The notes: a model not told the origin generated them from the letters alone. A stretch of DNA of 64,000 nt from DASQFQ01 sp963805525 (GCA_963805525.1 CAWDUT010000007.1:62001-126000); one strand, 5' to 3'. Counted from the stretch's first letter, positions 48,568 to 56,764 are shown. Numbers and translations: made by a program.

Positions 48568-48888
48568 GTGGCGGACCTTACAGCTATCCGAGAGCGACGC
48601 CGAAGACCAGGCCCATGAGGGGTCGAGCGCCGCCAGCGCGCCGACGCGCCTCCAGCGCTGCCGCGAGCTCGGGGCGTCGTACACCCAGGCGGCGAAGAGA
48701 AAGAGCCACAGGTGACCGCGGAGAGCCTCAGCGCGATTGCGAGCCGGCTCGGCATGCCGAGGATGCGCGCGCCGCGGTCGGCCGGCGGCGCCGCTCGACC
48801 TCGTTCGCGAACATCACGGCGGACCTAGCCGCGGGCGGACCGCGGGAGGTGGCGGCCAGCGCATGATCAAGATCTACTGAGTGCGCAG
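48568..48888. other. Intergenic stretch without a supportable gene
   Basis: About 320 nt between the SRPBCC gene and the promoter of the SLATT-like gene. Minus-strand readings include a short hydrophobic stretch (LWLFLFAAWVYDAPSS) without a convincing start or conservation signal. It may be a decayed membrane gene. I see no RNA gene or repeat. Confidence 0.5.
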
Positions 48889-48953
48889 TGGTACTTGCGA
48901 CTTCGGCGCAGCGCTGGACTACCGATGCGCCCCGGGTCCGCCGGCGGTATGCC
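48889..48953 (+). promoter_or_regulatory. Probable shared-architecture promoter of the SLATT-like gene
   Basis: TGGTACTTG (48889-48897, weak), 25 nt, CGATG (48923-48927), 20 nt, TATGCC (48948-48953). The gene has a Shine-Dalgarno and a leader of about 30 nt. Spacing fits; the 9-mer is degenerate. Confidence 0.4.
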
Positions 48954-48990
48954 GGTAACGACCGGTTCCCAGCTCTAGAGGAGGGTGGCC

Positions 48991-49530
48991 ATGCCCGCTC
49001 TCGCGGACTTTACGATCCAGCTCGACGCGACCTCCGGCGCGCAACACCAGCGCTTGCTCGAGTGGCACGACAAGACCCACGTCATGCATGTCGCGCACAC
49101 CAAGGCCGCCGCGCGCGAGGCGCTGAAGAGCAAGGCGCTCGGCGTGGCGGTCGCCATCTGCGGCGCCGTGACCGGCACCACGATGTTCGTCGAGTGGCAG
49201 AAGTCGACCGACTCGACTATCCAGGCCCTCGCGGCGTTCATCGGCCTGGCCGGCGTGATCCTGGCGGCGGTGCAGACGACGATGAGCTACGGCAAACACT
49301 CGGCGGAGCACGCTCACGCCGGCGTGCAGTACGGCAAGCTGCGCCGGCAGATGGAGGAGTGGCGGCTCGAGCACCCGCACGACGAGCAGCCGAGCGCCGA
49401 CGACCTCAAGGCCTGGCTGAAGACCTGGCTCGAGGTGGAGAGCGCTTCCCCGGTCGTCACCGATGGCGAGCTCAAGCGGGCTGAGGCGCGTGTCTTCGGC
49501 GGGGACAACCCGCCGCCGAACCCGTGGTAG
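48991..49530 (+). CDS. SLATT-like two-TM protein
   Basis: A 179-residue protein. A helical N-terminus with His/Lys/Arg (HVAHTKAAAREALKSK) precedes two TM helices (about 49-66, LGVAVAICGAVTGTTMFVEW, and about 75-93, LAAFIGLAGVILAAVQTTM). A cytoplasmic helix with conserved-looking HAGVQYGKLRRQMEEWRLEH follows. This layout matches SLATT effectors, 2TM proteins found with nucleotide-sensing systems in bacterial conflict or stress. No SMODS/SLOG partner is adjacent. RBS GAGGAGGG precedes ATG 48991. The assignment rests on layout only. Confidence 0.6.
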   Translation: MPALADFTIQLDATSGAQHQRLLEWHDKTHVMHVAHTKAAAREALKSKALGVAVAICGAVTGTTMFVEWQKSTDSTIQALAAFIGLAGVILAAVQTTMSYGKHSAEHAHAGVQYGKLRRQMEEWRLEHPHDEQPSADDLKAWLKTWLEVESASPVVTDGELKRAEARVFGGDNPPPNPW

Positions 49531-49596
49531 CCGTAGTCCGTCGTGCGCGACGTGTGCCGGACACCGGATGGCCGCGCGCGATTCGGCGGCGAGCAT
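49531..49596 (+). promoter_or_regulatory. Shared-architecture promoter of the four-TM protein
   Basis: CCGTAGTCC (49531-49539), 26 nt, GGATG (49566-49570), 20 nt, GAGCAT (49591-49596), 6 nt, ATG 49603. The 9-mer differs at one position and all spacings are exact. Confidence 0.72.
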
Positions 49597-49602
49597 GGCT
49601 CG

Positions 49603-50025
49603 ATGTCCCGATCCGCCTCCCAGAGCGCGCCGGTCGACCGCACCACCCGGCGGGCGGCGGTGGCGGCGGCGATCATGTTCGGCGGGATCGCGATCTTCCA
49701 GGTCCTGCTCGCCGCCGGCGCTGCGCTCGGCGACGCGGCCTGGGGCGGCGCCCACGCCCATCTGTCGACCGGTCAGCGCGTCGGCAGCGGGATCGCCGTA
49801 GTGATCTGGAGCGCGGCGGCGCTGGTCGTGCTCGGTCGCGCGGGGTTCTGGGGCGGCGGCCGGCATGGGCAGGTCTTCCGCCGCGGGACCTGGTTCCTCG
49901 CCGGCGTGAGCGTGCTCGCGGCGCTCATGAACTTCGCCTCCCAGAGCCGCTGGGAGGACCTCATCTTCGGGCCCGTGGCCCTCGCCCTCGCGGTGCTCTG
50001 CACCGTTGTCGCACGAGCTCGCTAG
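49603..50025 (+). CDS. Four-TM membrane protein of unknown function
   Basis: A 140-residue membrane protein with four hydrophobic segments: AAVAAAIMFGGIAIFQVLLA, GSGIAVVIWSAAALVVLG, TWFLAGVSVLAALMNFA and LIFGPVALALAVLCTVV. I do not recognise the family. ATG 49603 is set by the -10 6 nt upstream; the frame also stays open upstream to 49543. It ends in a convergent 4-bp stop overlap with the ABC-2 permease. Confidence 0.8.
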   Translation: MSRSASQSAPVDRTTRRAAVAAAIMFGGIAIFQVLLAAGAALGDAAWGGAHAHLSTGQRVGSGIAVVIWSAAALVVLGRAGFWGGGRHGQVFRRGTWFLAGVSVLAALMNFASQSRWEDLIFGPVALALAVLCTVVARAR

Positions 50026-51365
50026 TGCGGAGCCGGTGGGCGGCGCCCGGACCGGTAGACGGCGACGAGGAGCAGTCCGGTGGCGAGGAGGGCGATCCCT
50101 AGCGGCTCGCCGGTGCCGACGAAGACCCCGCCGAGGAGCGCGGCGACGGCGCCGGCCTGCAGGAGCCGCGCCGGCACGTGGACGTGCGGGTGCCCGGCTC
50201 CGGACAATGCCGCGCGGAGACTGATCGGCGCGCCGATGCGCAGGATCGAGCGTTCGTAGACGGCGGCGGCGACCTTGATCAACAGCACGGTCGCGAGGAG
50301 CTCGATCGCCACCGCGGCGACGAGACCCAGCGCACCCATGTCGCCGAGCACGACGCGAGTCGGGACGATCATCGGCGACAGGGGCGGGAAGAACGCCGCG
50401 ATCTGCGCCCAGGTCCCGTCGGGGTCCTGGATGGCGGCGTTCGCCCCGAAGTACGCGGCGATGAGGAGCACGTTGATCGGCGCGGTCGTCGCGTCCAGGT
50501 CCTCCTGCCGCGATACGAGCGCGCCGAGCGCGGCATACGCGACGCTGTAGAAGGCATAGCCGAGGACGAACCAGCCGACCACCAGCGCGACGGTCTCGGT
50601 CGCGCTGGGCGGCAGCCCTTCGCCGCCGGCGATGCGCGCGCTGATCAGCCCGGCCGCGCAGACCGCGACGAGCTGCACGACGCCGAGCAGGCCGACGCCG
50701 AGGACCTTGCCGGCCAGCAGGCGCCGCGGCGACAGCGTCGTCAGCAGCAGCTCGATCACGCGCGAGGACTTCTCCCCGGTGACGCTCGAGGCCACGGACT
50801 GCCCGTACATCATGAAGCTGAAGAACAGGATCAGGACGCCGATCCACAGCATCCCGGTGTTGCGCTCCCGGTCGCGCGCGCCCGGGTCGAGGACGTCCAC
50901 CCGCGGTGTGCGGGGCACCACCGCCGCGAGCGCCTGCTGCCGTGACAGGCCGGCTGCCTCCATGCGCTCTACCGCGGCCAGCCCCGCGACCGCCCGGCGC
51001 GCCACGCCCACTGGGGCCGGCGACCGGGACTCCTTGACGAGCAGCCGGTCGCCGACGATGGCGACGTCCACGTGTCCGTCGCGGACGGCGCGCTCCGCCG
51101 CCGCCCGGTCGCGCAGCTGGTGGATGCGGACCTTGCGGCCGTCGGCCTGCCCCACCATGCGCAACGCCGGCGCCAGCGCGACGGCGCGCGGGCCGGCGAC
51201 GCCGAAGTCATCCGTCGGCGTCCTCTGGCCGGAGAGCGTCGCGGCCACCGCGCCGGCGACCACGAGCGCGAGCAGGATCGCGAACGACACGCGCATGGCG
51301 CGGGCTCGCCAGCGCTCGACGAGCTCGCGTCGCGCGATCTCCCAGATCGAGCGCCGGGCGCTCAT
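50022..51365 (-). CDS. ABC-2 type exporter permease (NatB-like)
   Basis: A 447-residue permease. An N-terminal TM helix (SFAILLALVVAGAVAATLSG) and a large extracytoplasmic domain (about 45-150) are followed by five to six TM helices (ILFFSFMMYGQSVASSVTGE, LLGVVQLVAVCAAGLISARI, LIAAYFGANAAI). This fits the ABC2_membrane_3/NatB group. It overlaps the ATPase gene by 4 nt. The substrate (Na+ export in NatAB) cannot be assigned. Confidence 0.88.
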   Translation of the reverse strand: MSARRSIWEIARRELVERWRARAMRVSFAILLALVVAGAVAATLSGQRTPTDDFGVAGPRAVALAPALRMVGQADGRKVRIHQLRDRAAAERAVRDGHVDVAIVGDRLLVKESRSPAPVGVARRAVAGLAAVERMEAAGLSRQQALAAVVPRTPRVDVLDPGARDRERNTGMLWIGVLILFFSFMMYGQSVASSVTGEKSSRVIELLLTTLSPRRLLAGKVLGVGLLGVVQLVAVCAAGLISARIAGGEGLPPSATETVALVVGWFVLGYAFYSVAYAALGALVSRQEDLDATTAPINVLLIAAYFGANAAIQDPDGTWAQIAAFFPPLSPMIVPTRVVLGDMGALGLVAAVAIELLATVLLIKVAAAVYERSILRIGAPISLRAALSGAGHPHVHVPARLLQAGAVAALLGGVFVGTGEPLGIALLATGLLLVAVYRSGRRPPAPH

Positions 51366-52267
51366 GCTGCCACCAGGTCGCGGAACACCTGGGCCAGCGT
51401 CGGATGCTCCTCGGCGAAGCTCGAGACGATTCCCGCGCGCCGCGCCGCGTCGAGCACCTGCTGGGAATCGGCCTCCGCGGCGAGCTCGAGCACGACAACG
51501 TCGCCCGCGCGCTCGAACACCGTCACACCGGGCAGGCCGGCGGTCCAGTCGCCGGCGGCGTCACGGACCTGCACCCGGATCGTGCGAGCCCCGGCGGCTC
51601 GCAGCTCGTCCACGGCGCCGCTTGCCACGAGGCGGCCGTGGTCGATGATCACCACCGACTCGCACATGTGCTCGACCAGTTCGAGCTGGTGCGAGGAGAA
51701 CAGCACCGGCACGCCGGCCGCCGCCTGCTCGCGCAGCACGTCGGTGAGCAGGTCGCAGACGATCGGATCGAGGCCGGCGAACGGCTCGTCGAGCACGAGC
51801 AGCTCCGGGCGGTGGACCAGCGCGGCCGCGAGCTGCACCCGCTGCTGGTTGCCCTGCGAGAGCTGCTCCACCCGCGCGCCGGCGCGGTCGCCGAGGCCCA
51901 GCCGCTCGAGCCACTCGCCGGCCGCCGCGCGCGCCTGCGCATGCGAGAGCCCGTGCAGCACGCCGAAGTACTCGAGCTCCTCGCCGACCCGCATCTTCGG
52001 GTACAGCCCGCGCTCCTCCGGCATGTACCCGATCCGCTCGCGCGTCCGCGCGTCGATCGGCCGGCCGTGCCAGGCAACGGAGCCGTGGTCGGCGGCGAGC
52101 AGCCCGCAGACGATCCGCATCGTGGTCGTCTTGCCGGCGCCGTTGCGGCCGACGAACCCGCACAGCGTCCCGGCCGGCACCGAGAACGTGAGGCCGTCCA
52201 GGGCGACGACGTCGCCGAACGTGCGGCGCAGGCCAGCCAGCTCCAGGGCTGCTGTGGCGACGGCCAT
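51362..52267 (-). CDS. ABC transporter ATP-binding protein (NatA-like)
   Basis: A 301-residue ATPase: Walker A GRNGAGKTTTMRIVCGLL, signature LSQGNQQRVQLAAALVHRP, Walker B LLVLDEPFAGLDPI and switch His in FSSHQLELVEHM. A C-terminal DUF4162-like extension follows. ATG 52267 gives MAVATAALELAGLRRTFG and lies 6 nt after AAAGCT; the frame is open further upstream to 52519 but that would overlap the divergent gene and the regulatory region. Forms an exporter with the permease. Confidence 0.9.
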   Translation of the reverse strand: MAVATAALELAGLRRTFGDVVALDGLTFSVPAGTLCGFVGRNGAGKTTTMRIVCGLLAADHGSVAWHGRPIDARTRERIGYMPEERGLYPKMRVGEELEYFGVLHGLSHAQARAAAGEWLERLGLGDRAGARVEQLSQGNQQRVQLAAALVHRPELLVLDEPFAGLDPIVCDLLTDVLREQAAAGVPVLFSSHQLELVEHMCESVVIIDHGRLVASGAVDELRAAGARTIRVQVRDAAGDWTAGLPGVTVFERAGDVVVLELAAEADSQQVLDAARRAGIVSSFAEEHPTLAQVFRDLVAA

Positions 52268-52273
52268 GGCACC

Positions 52274-52334
52274 AGCTTTCCGGGCGTGGCCGCGGCGGGC
52301 ATCCGTGCGGCCCCCTAAGCGAAGCGGGTAGTTC
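52274..52334 (-). promoter_or_regulatory. Shared-architecture promoter of the ABC exporter
   Basis: Minus strand: GAACTACCC (52334-52326), 21 nt, GGATG (52304-52300), 20 nt, AAAGCT (52279-52274), 6 nt, ATG at 52267. The 9-mer is shared with the divergent CoA-binding protein gene. Confidence 0.65.
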
Positions 52335-52392
52335 CGCGCAGCGCCGATCCGGGCGCCCGCCCGATGCGGCACCGCGCGCTGTGCCGCAGCAT
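52326..52392 (+). promoter_or_regulatory. Shared-architecture promoter of the CoA-binding protein
   Basis: GGGTAGTTC (52326-52334), 27 nt, CGATG (52362-52366), 20 nt, CAGCAT (52387-52392). The gene starts at 52425 behind GAGGAGG, so it has a leader. Confidence 0.55.
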
Positions 52393-52424
52393 CCCTCTCG
52401 GAGCCACGAGCGAGGAGGCTGGAG

Positions 52425-52901
52425 ATGCAACCCATCAGGCAAGCCGCGGCGGAGTTCCTGGCCGGCAAGCGCGTCGCCGTGACGGGCGTCTCCCGGACGG
52501 GGAAGGACCACGGCAGCAACGTCGTCTACACGCGCCTGCGGGAGCGCGGCTACGAGGTCTTCGCGGTCAACCCCAACGCCGACGAGGTCGAGGGCGACCG
52601 CTGCTTCCACGACCTGCGCTCGATCCCCGGCGGCGTCGACCGCGTCGTCATCGGCACCCGTCCCGAGGTCGCCGAGGAGACGATGCGCGAGTGCGCCGAG
52701 CTCGGAATCGGGCACGTGTGGATGCACCGCGGGCCGGGGCCGGGGAGCGTGTCCGCCGCCGCAACCGGCTACGGCCGCGAGCACGGCATCGCGGTGATCG
52801 ACGGCGGCTGCCCGTGCATGTTCGGCCAGACCGCCGACCGCGGCCACAAGGCGATGCGCACGATCCTGACCCTGACCGGGAACGTCCCGCGGCGGGTCTG
52901 A
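52425..52901 (+). CDS. CoA-binding domain protein (YccU-like)
   Basis: A 158-residue single CoA-binding (Rossmann-like, COG1832) protein: FLAGKRVAVTGVSRTGKDHG, YEVFAVNPNADEVEGDRC and IGHVWMHRGPGPGSVS. These proteins bind CoA or nucleotides and are often redox/stress linked; the exact role is unknown. Shine-Dalgarno GAGGAGG 6 nt before ATG. A hairpin follows the stop codon. Confidence 0.88.
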   Translation: MQPIRQAAAEFLAGKRVAVTGVSRTGKDHGSNVVYTRLRERGYEVFAVNPNADEVEGDRCFHDLRSIPGGVDRVVIGTRPEVAEETMRECAELGIGHVWMHRGPGPGSVSAAATGYGREHGIAVIDGGCPCMFGQTADRGHKAMRTILTLTGNVPRRV

Positions 52902-52907
52902 GACGGC

Positions 52908-52939
52908 GGGTGGCGGCGGCCCGGGAGCCACCGCCACCC
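52908..52939 (+). terminator. Hairpin after the CoA-binding protein gene
   Basis: A 13-bp GC-rich stem with one mismatch (52908-52920 pairs with 52927-52939) and a 6-nt loop, 6 nt after the stop codon. No U-tract. It could be an intrinsic terminator or a stabilising 3' structure. Confidence 0.5.
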
Positions 52940-52998
52940 CTCGGGTCGGGCACGGCGGCGTCTCAGGCGAAAGCCGCGGACTCCATGTCCGTGATCCC

Positions 52999-53029
52999 GG
53001 ATGCCGGCTCGCGCCCCGCGAGGGAGGAT
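52999..53029 (+). promoter_or_regulatory. Core promoter of the wax ester synthase gene
   Basis: GGATG (52999-53003), 20 nt, GAGGAT (53024-53029), 6 nt, ATG 53036. The 9-mer is very weak (GAAAGCCGC at 52969-52977, 21 nt upstream), so only the core promoter is well supported. A leaderless mRNA is implied, though GGAGG could also act as a Shine-Dalgarno. Confidence 0.5.
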
Positions 53030-53035
53030 GACCGC

Positions 53036-54367
53036 ATGAGCGAGCCGCTCTCCGCGCTCGACGCGACCTTCCTCGAGCTCGAGGACGGTGACCGCAGCGC
53101 CCACATGCACATCGGCGGGATCCTCGTGTTCGACGGGCCGTCGCCCGAACCCGAGGAGCTGCGTGCCCACCTCGAGGAGCGCCTCCAGAGCCTGCCGCGC
53201 TACCGCCAGCGGCTCTCGCGCCGGACGGCCGATGGGCTGCGGCGGCCGGAGTGGGAGGACGACCCCGGCTTCGACATCGCCACCCACCTGACCCGCGCGG
53301 CGCTGCCCGCGCCGGGTGGGGAGGAGGAGCTGCTCGCGTGGGCGGGCGACTTCTACTCGCACCGCCTCGACCGCGCGCGCCCCCTGTGGCACAGCGTGCT
53401 GCTCGAGGGGCTCGAGGACGGGCGCTGGGCCCTCGCGACCAAGACCCACCACTGCCTCCCGGACGGAGTCGGCGCCCGCGACGCCGCGACGGTGATGCTC
53501 GACACGAGCCCTTCGCCGCCGCCCTGGCGCGCCCCCGAGCCACCGCCTCCGCCCGTCCACGGCGCGCTCCACGAGCTGGCGAACCTCGTCACGCTCCCGG
53601 CGCGCGTGGGGCTCGACGGCGCTCGCGGGCTGGTGGATCTCGCGCTGCGCGACGAGCTCGCGGGTGCGCCCCACACGAGCCTCAACGCCCCGCTCGGCGA
53701 GCATCGCCGGCTGGCCGTGGCGCACATCGAGCTCGAGCGCGTGAAGGCCGTCAAGGCGGCGCTCGGCGGCACCGTGAACGACGTCGTGCTCGCGCTCGTC
53801 ACCGCGGGCCTGCGCCGGCTGCTGCTCGCGCGCGAGCTCCCGCCCGCCGCCGGGTTGCGCGCGATGGTGCCGGTCAACGTGCGCCCGCCCGGTATGGCGA
53901 CCGAGCTCGGCAACCAGGTCTCGTCCCTGTTCGTGACGCTGCCGGTCGACGAGCCCAGCCCGGAGGAGCGCTTCCGCCGCGTCCACGCCGAGGCCGGGCG
54001 CCGGAAAGCCGGCCACCAGGCCGCCGGCGGCCGCGCGCTGATCGAGCTGGGCGCGCTCGCGCCACCGGTCCTGCACTCGCTGGTGGCGCGCCCTGCGCTC
54101 GCCACGCGCCTGTTCAACGTCACGGTGACCGACGTCCCCGGACCGCCGCGCACGCTCTACGCGCTCGGGCGCGAGCTACGGGCGATCGTGCCGCTCGTGC
54201 CGCTGGCCGCCGAGCACGCGGTCGGCGTCGCCGTCACCTCCTGCGCCGGCGACCTGTGCGTCTGCGTCAACGCCGACCGCGACCTCGTCCGCGACGTGGG
54301 CGAGGTGACGGCCGGGGTCGAGGCCGAGCTCGCGGAGCTCGAGGCGCTCGCGGCCGTCGTCGGCTAG
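53036..54367 (+). CDS. Wax ester synthase / diacylglycerol acyltransferase (WS/DGAT)
   Basis: A 443-residue acyltransferase making wax esters or triacylglycerol from acyl-CoA. The N-terminus is LSALDATFLELEDGDRSAHM, the catalytic HHxxxDG is HHCLPDG in KTHHCLPDGVGARDAA, and the C-terminal part has VPVNVRPPGMATELGNQV and VTVTDVPGPPRTLYALG. Length and order match the Tgs/WS-DGAT family. In Mycobacterium tuberculosis tgs1 is a DosR-regulon gene; here it sits in the analogous cluster. Its 3' 192 nt overlap the convergent gene as annotated. Confidence 0.93.
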   Translation: MSEPLSALDATFLELEDGDRSAHMHIGGILVFDGPSPEPEELRAHLEERLQSLPRYRQRLSRRTADGLRRPEWEDDPGFDIATHLTRAALPAPGGEEELLAWAGDFYSHRLDRARPLWHSVLLEGLEDGRWALATKTHHCLPDGVGARDAATVMLDTSPSPPPWRAPEPPPPPVHGALHELANLVTLPARVGLDGARGLVDLALRDELAGAPHTSLNAPLGEHRRLAVAHIELERVKAVKAALGGTVNDVVLALVTAGLRRLLLARELPPAAGLRAMVPVNVRPPGMATELGNQVSSLFVTLPVDEPSPEERFRRVHAEAGRRKAGHQAAGGRALIELGALAPPVLHSLVARPALATRLFNVTVTDVPGPPRTLYALGRELRAIVPLVPLAAEHAVGVAVTSCAGDLCVCVNADRDLVRDVGEVTAGVEAELAELEALAAVVG

Positions 54368-54919
54368 CCCCGTCGCAAGGCCGGCGTCCCAGCCGGGGGC
54401 GCGTCCGTTCGTGGGCGGCCGGAGCCGCTCGGTCGGCAGCCCGGCGCGGACGAGCAGCCACGCGACGATCGAGTTCGAGTTCCACATCTCGCCTGTGCGC
54501 AGCTCGTCGCGGCCCCAGACGGGCCGGGGCACGCTCGGGACCAGCTCGAGGACGCGGCGGGCGACGTCGGGATCGCTCGAGAGCCGGCGCGGGCCGCCGA
54601 CCGCCCATTGGAGGTCGGGGATCGTGCCCCCGCGCCAGCAGCGGAGCTCGTAGCGGAAGAGCCGGAACCGGCCGAGCCGGCGGCTGCCGACCGCGCCGGT
54701 GCCGACCACGCCGCGGGCCGGCTCGTCGGCGTCGGGCGACGGCGCGAGCTCGATCGTCCACGGCTCGCCGGCCAGCTCGACCACCAGCGCCGCGTGGTAG
54801 AGGTCGCGCCGCGGGCGATGGCGCCACGTCGCGGCGATCGCCTCGTAGACGCGGCCGTTGAAGCGGACCGAGTGGCCGCCCGCGCCGAGCGGGATCCAGT
54901 ACAGGTCGACGGCGGCCAC
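54176..54919 (-). CDS. Conserved actinobacterial protein of unknown function
   Basis: A 247-residue ORF. The first about 180 residues look like a conserved actinobacterial family (MDLYWIPLGAGGHSVRFNG-like start, RDLYHAALVVEL, VWGRDELRTGEMWNSNSIVAW, NGRAPGWDAGL); I recall family members ending soon after GWDAGL. Here no stop appears there and the frame continues 192 nt antisense to the wax ester synthase, so the C-terminus may be an artefact of a lost stop. GTG 54919 lies 5 nt after the stop of the 52-residue gene, so it is probably translated from that transcript. Confidence 0.65.
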   Translation of the reverse strand: MAAVDLYWIPLGAGGHSVRFNGRVYEAIAATWRHRPRRDLYHAALVVELAGEPWTIELAPSPDADEPARGVVGTGAVGSRRLGRFRLFRYELRCWRGGTIPDLQWAVGGPRRLSSDPDVARRVLELVPSVPRPVWGRDELRTGEMWNSNSIVAWLLVRAGLPTERLRPPTNGRAPGWDAGLATGLADDGRERLELRELGLDPGRHLAHVADEVAVGVDADAQVAGAGGDGDADRVLGGQRHERHDRP

Positions 54920-54924
54920 AGCCG

Positions 54925-55083
54925 CTAGTCGACGATCGTGCGGCCGCGCTCGGCGCCGAAGAGCTCGGCGATGCGGTGCGCGGTGGTCTCGCGCGGGCGG
55001 TCGGTGACCGCGACATAGACGAAGGAGTCCTCCGTCACGGGCTCGAGCTTGGGCGGGATCTCCGTGATGCGTGCTTCGATCAT
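54925..55083 (-). CDS. Small protein, 52 residues
   Basis: A short ORF: MIEARITEIPPKLEPVTEDS then FVYVAVTDRPRETTAHRIAE, ending LFGAERGRTIVD. The start is placed by the shared promoter (GACGAT 7 nt upstream); no Shine-Dalgarno. Soluble, no recognised family. It is the first gene of a two-gene unit with the gene at 54919. Confidence 0.6.
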   Translation of the reverse strand: MIEARITEIPPKLEPVTEDSFVYVAVTDRPRETTAHRIAELFGAERGRTIVD

Positions 55084-55090
55084 GGAACGC

Positions 55091-55156
55091 ATCGTCCTCC
55101 GGCCGGCGACCCGCGCCATCCGCGAGAGCTGCGGTCCCCGATGCGGTGGACTACGG
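55091..55156 (-). promoter_or_regulatory. Shared-architecture promoter of the 52-residue gene
   Basis: Minus strand: CCGTAGTCC (55156-55148), 26 nt, GGATG (55121-55117), 20 nt, GACGAT (55096-55091), 7 nt, ATG 55083. The 9-mer ends 3 nt before the divergent start codon at 55160. Confidence 0.72.
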
Positions 55157-55159
55157 ATC

Positions 55160-55858
55160 GTGATCGACCTGCACTGCCACCTCCTGCCCGGCGTCGACGA
55201 CGGCGCGCTCGACCTCGCAGACAGCATCGCGATGGCCCGGGAGGCGCAGGGAGACGGCATCACCGCGATCTGCGCGACCCCGCACATCCGCGACGACCAC
55301 GACGTGCGGATCGCCGAGCTGCCGGCGCGCCGCGCGAGGCTCGAGGCGGCGATCGCGCAGGCGGGGCTCGCCGTGCGCGTGCTCGGCGGCGGCGAGGTGG
55401 CCGAGACGATCGCCGACCGGCTCACGGACGACGAGCTGCGGGCGGTCTCGCTCGGCGGGGGCGGCCGCTGGATCCTGCTCGAGCCGCGGCCGGGGCCGCT
55501 GTCGAACTCGCTCACGGCCACCGTGCGCGGGCTGGGGGAGCGGGGCTTCCGCTGCCTGATCGCCCACCCCGAGCGCCATCCCGCCCCGGATCTCGCGCAA
55601 CGGCTCGCCGCGGCGGTGGGGCAGGGCGCGCTCGTCCAGGCCACCGCGGCCCACGTGGAGGGTCGCCGGCTGCTCGAGCTCGCGGCGGACGGCCTCGTCC
55701 ACGTCGTGGCGAGCGACGCGCACTCCTCGCACGGCGGCCGGCCTGTCCGGCTGTCCGGCGCGCTGCAGGCGCTGCGTCACGCCGGCGTGCCGGAGGCGCG
55801 CGTGCGCTGGATCGCGCACACGGTCCCGCGCGCGATCGTCGCCGGCGAGGACGTCTAG
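55160..55858 (+). CDS. CpsB/CapC-like PHP-domain phosphoesterase
   Basis: A 232-residue PHP-family metal-dependent phosphoesterase of the CpsB/YwqE tyrosine-phosphatase type. Metal ligands appear in IDLHCHLLPGVDDGALD, ATPHIRDDHD, LIAHPERHP and VASDAHSSHGGRP. Substrates could be phosphotyrosine proteins or small phosphoesters. GTG 55160 gives the family start VIDLHCHLLPG; ATGs upstream (55082 etc.) would overlap the divergent promoter. The 3' end overlaps the PfkB gene by 4 nt (convergent). Confidence 0.83.
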   Translation: MIDLHCHLLPGVDDGALDLADSIAMAREAQGDGITAICATPHIRDDHDVRIAELPARRARLEAAIAQAGLAVRVLGGGEVAETIADRLTDDELRAVSLGGGGRWILLEPRPGPLSNSLTATVRGLGERGFRCLIAHPERHPAPDLAQRLAAAVGQGALVQATAAHVEGRRLLELAADGLVHVVASDAHSSHGGRPVRLSGALQALRHAGVPEARVRWIAHTVPRAIVAGEDV

Positions 55859-56760
55859 AGCGGGCGCAGCTCGACGCGCTCCGCGAGCCGCTCGACGACC
55901 GCGCGCGTCCCCGAGCCGAGCCCGTGCCGGAGGAAGTTCGCGGCGCCTGCGGCGGCGCCCACCACCAGCGCCCGCTCCCACGGCTCGCCGGCGGCGAGCG
56001 TGGCGGCCAGTGCGCCGGTCATCGAGTCGCCGCAGCCCTCGCGCGCGCCGCGGCTGAAGCGCGGCGGCACGAGCTCCCACGCCTCGTCGCCGCGGAGGAC
56101 GAGCGCCGGCTCGGCGGCACGGGTCACGATGACCGCTCCGGCGCCCTCCTCGAGCAGGCGCTCCGCGGCGCCGCGGCGGCGTGTGAGCCCGTCGACCGGG
56201 CCGACGACGTACTCCGCCAGCTCCCAGTCGTTGAGCTTGACGATGTCGGGCCGCGCCTCGAGCGCGGCGTCGAGCCGCGGCGACGAGAGGTCGACGAGGA
56301 CCGGGACGCCGTTCTCGCGCGCGTCGGCGACCAGGAGCCCATAGCTGTCGAGCGGGAGCAGGTCGCCCGGGTAGGGGTTGCAGACGACCAGCATGTCGCT
56401 CTCGAGCGCGGCCGCGCAGGTCGTCGCGAGCAGGTCGTCGAGCTCGTGGCGGCTGGGCGCCTCCGCAAGCGCGCTGCCGACGAGCTGCCGGTCCCCGTTG
56501 CGCCGGTCGACGACGTAGCAGCCGGTCCGCGAGGCGGTCGTAACGAGCCGCCGCGCGCCCGGAAGCAGGCCGCGGAGGACCTCGCCCGTCTCGCCGCCGG
56601 CGAAGCCGCAGAGGATCGGCTCGGCGCCGAGCTCGGCGGCCATGCGGTTGACCCACACGCCCTGGCCGCCCGCGTGAAGGTGGACGTCGTCACCGTCCCC
56701 GCGCCGCTCCACTGTGATGGTGAGCAGTGGATGCGGCGCGAAGATGGCGACTCTCCCCAC
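55855..56760 (-). CDS. PfkB-family sugar kinase (1-phosphofructokinase-like)
   Basis: A 301-residue ribokinase-fold kinase. The substrate region is HLHAGGQGVWVNRMAAELGA, and the catalytic/anion-hole motif is SRGAREGCGDSMTGALAA (GxGD base). It is closest in pattern to FruK/tagatose-6-phosphate kinases. It starts with GTG 4 nt after the GAPDH stop, so the pair is one unit. A PfkB kinase is also a DosR-regulon member in M. tuberculosis; a role in glycolysis with GAPDH is inference. Confidence 0.87.
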   Translation of the reverse strand: MGRVAIFAPHPLLTITVERRGDGDDVHLHAGGQGVWVNRMAAELGAEPILCGFAGGETGEVLRGLLPGARRLVTTASRTGCYVVDRRNGDRQLVGSALAEAPSRHELDDLLATTCAAALESDMLVVCNPYPGDLLPLDSYGLLVADARENGVPVLVDLSSPRLDAALEARPDIVKLNDWELAEYVVGPVDGLTRRRGAAERLLEEGAGAVIVTRAAEPALVLRGDEAWELVPPRFSRGAREGCGDSMTGALAATLAAGEPWERALVVGAAAGAANFLRHGLGSGTRAVVERLAERVELRPL

Positions 56761-56764
56761 GGGC

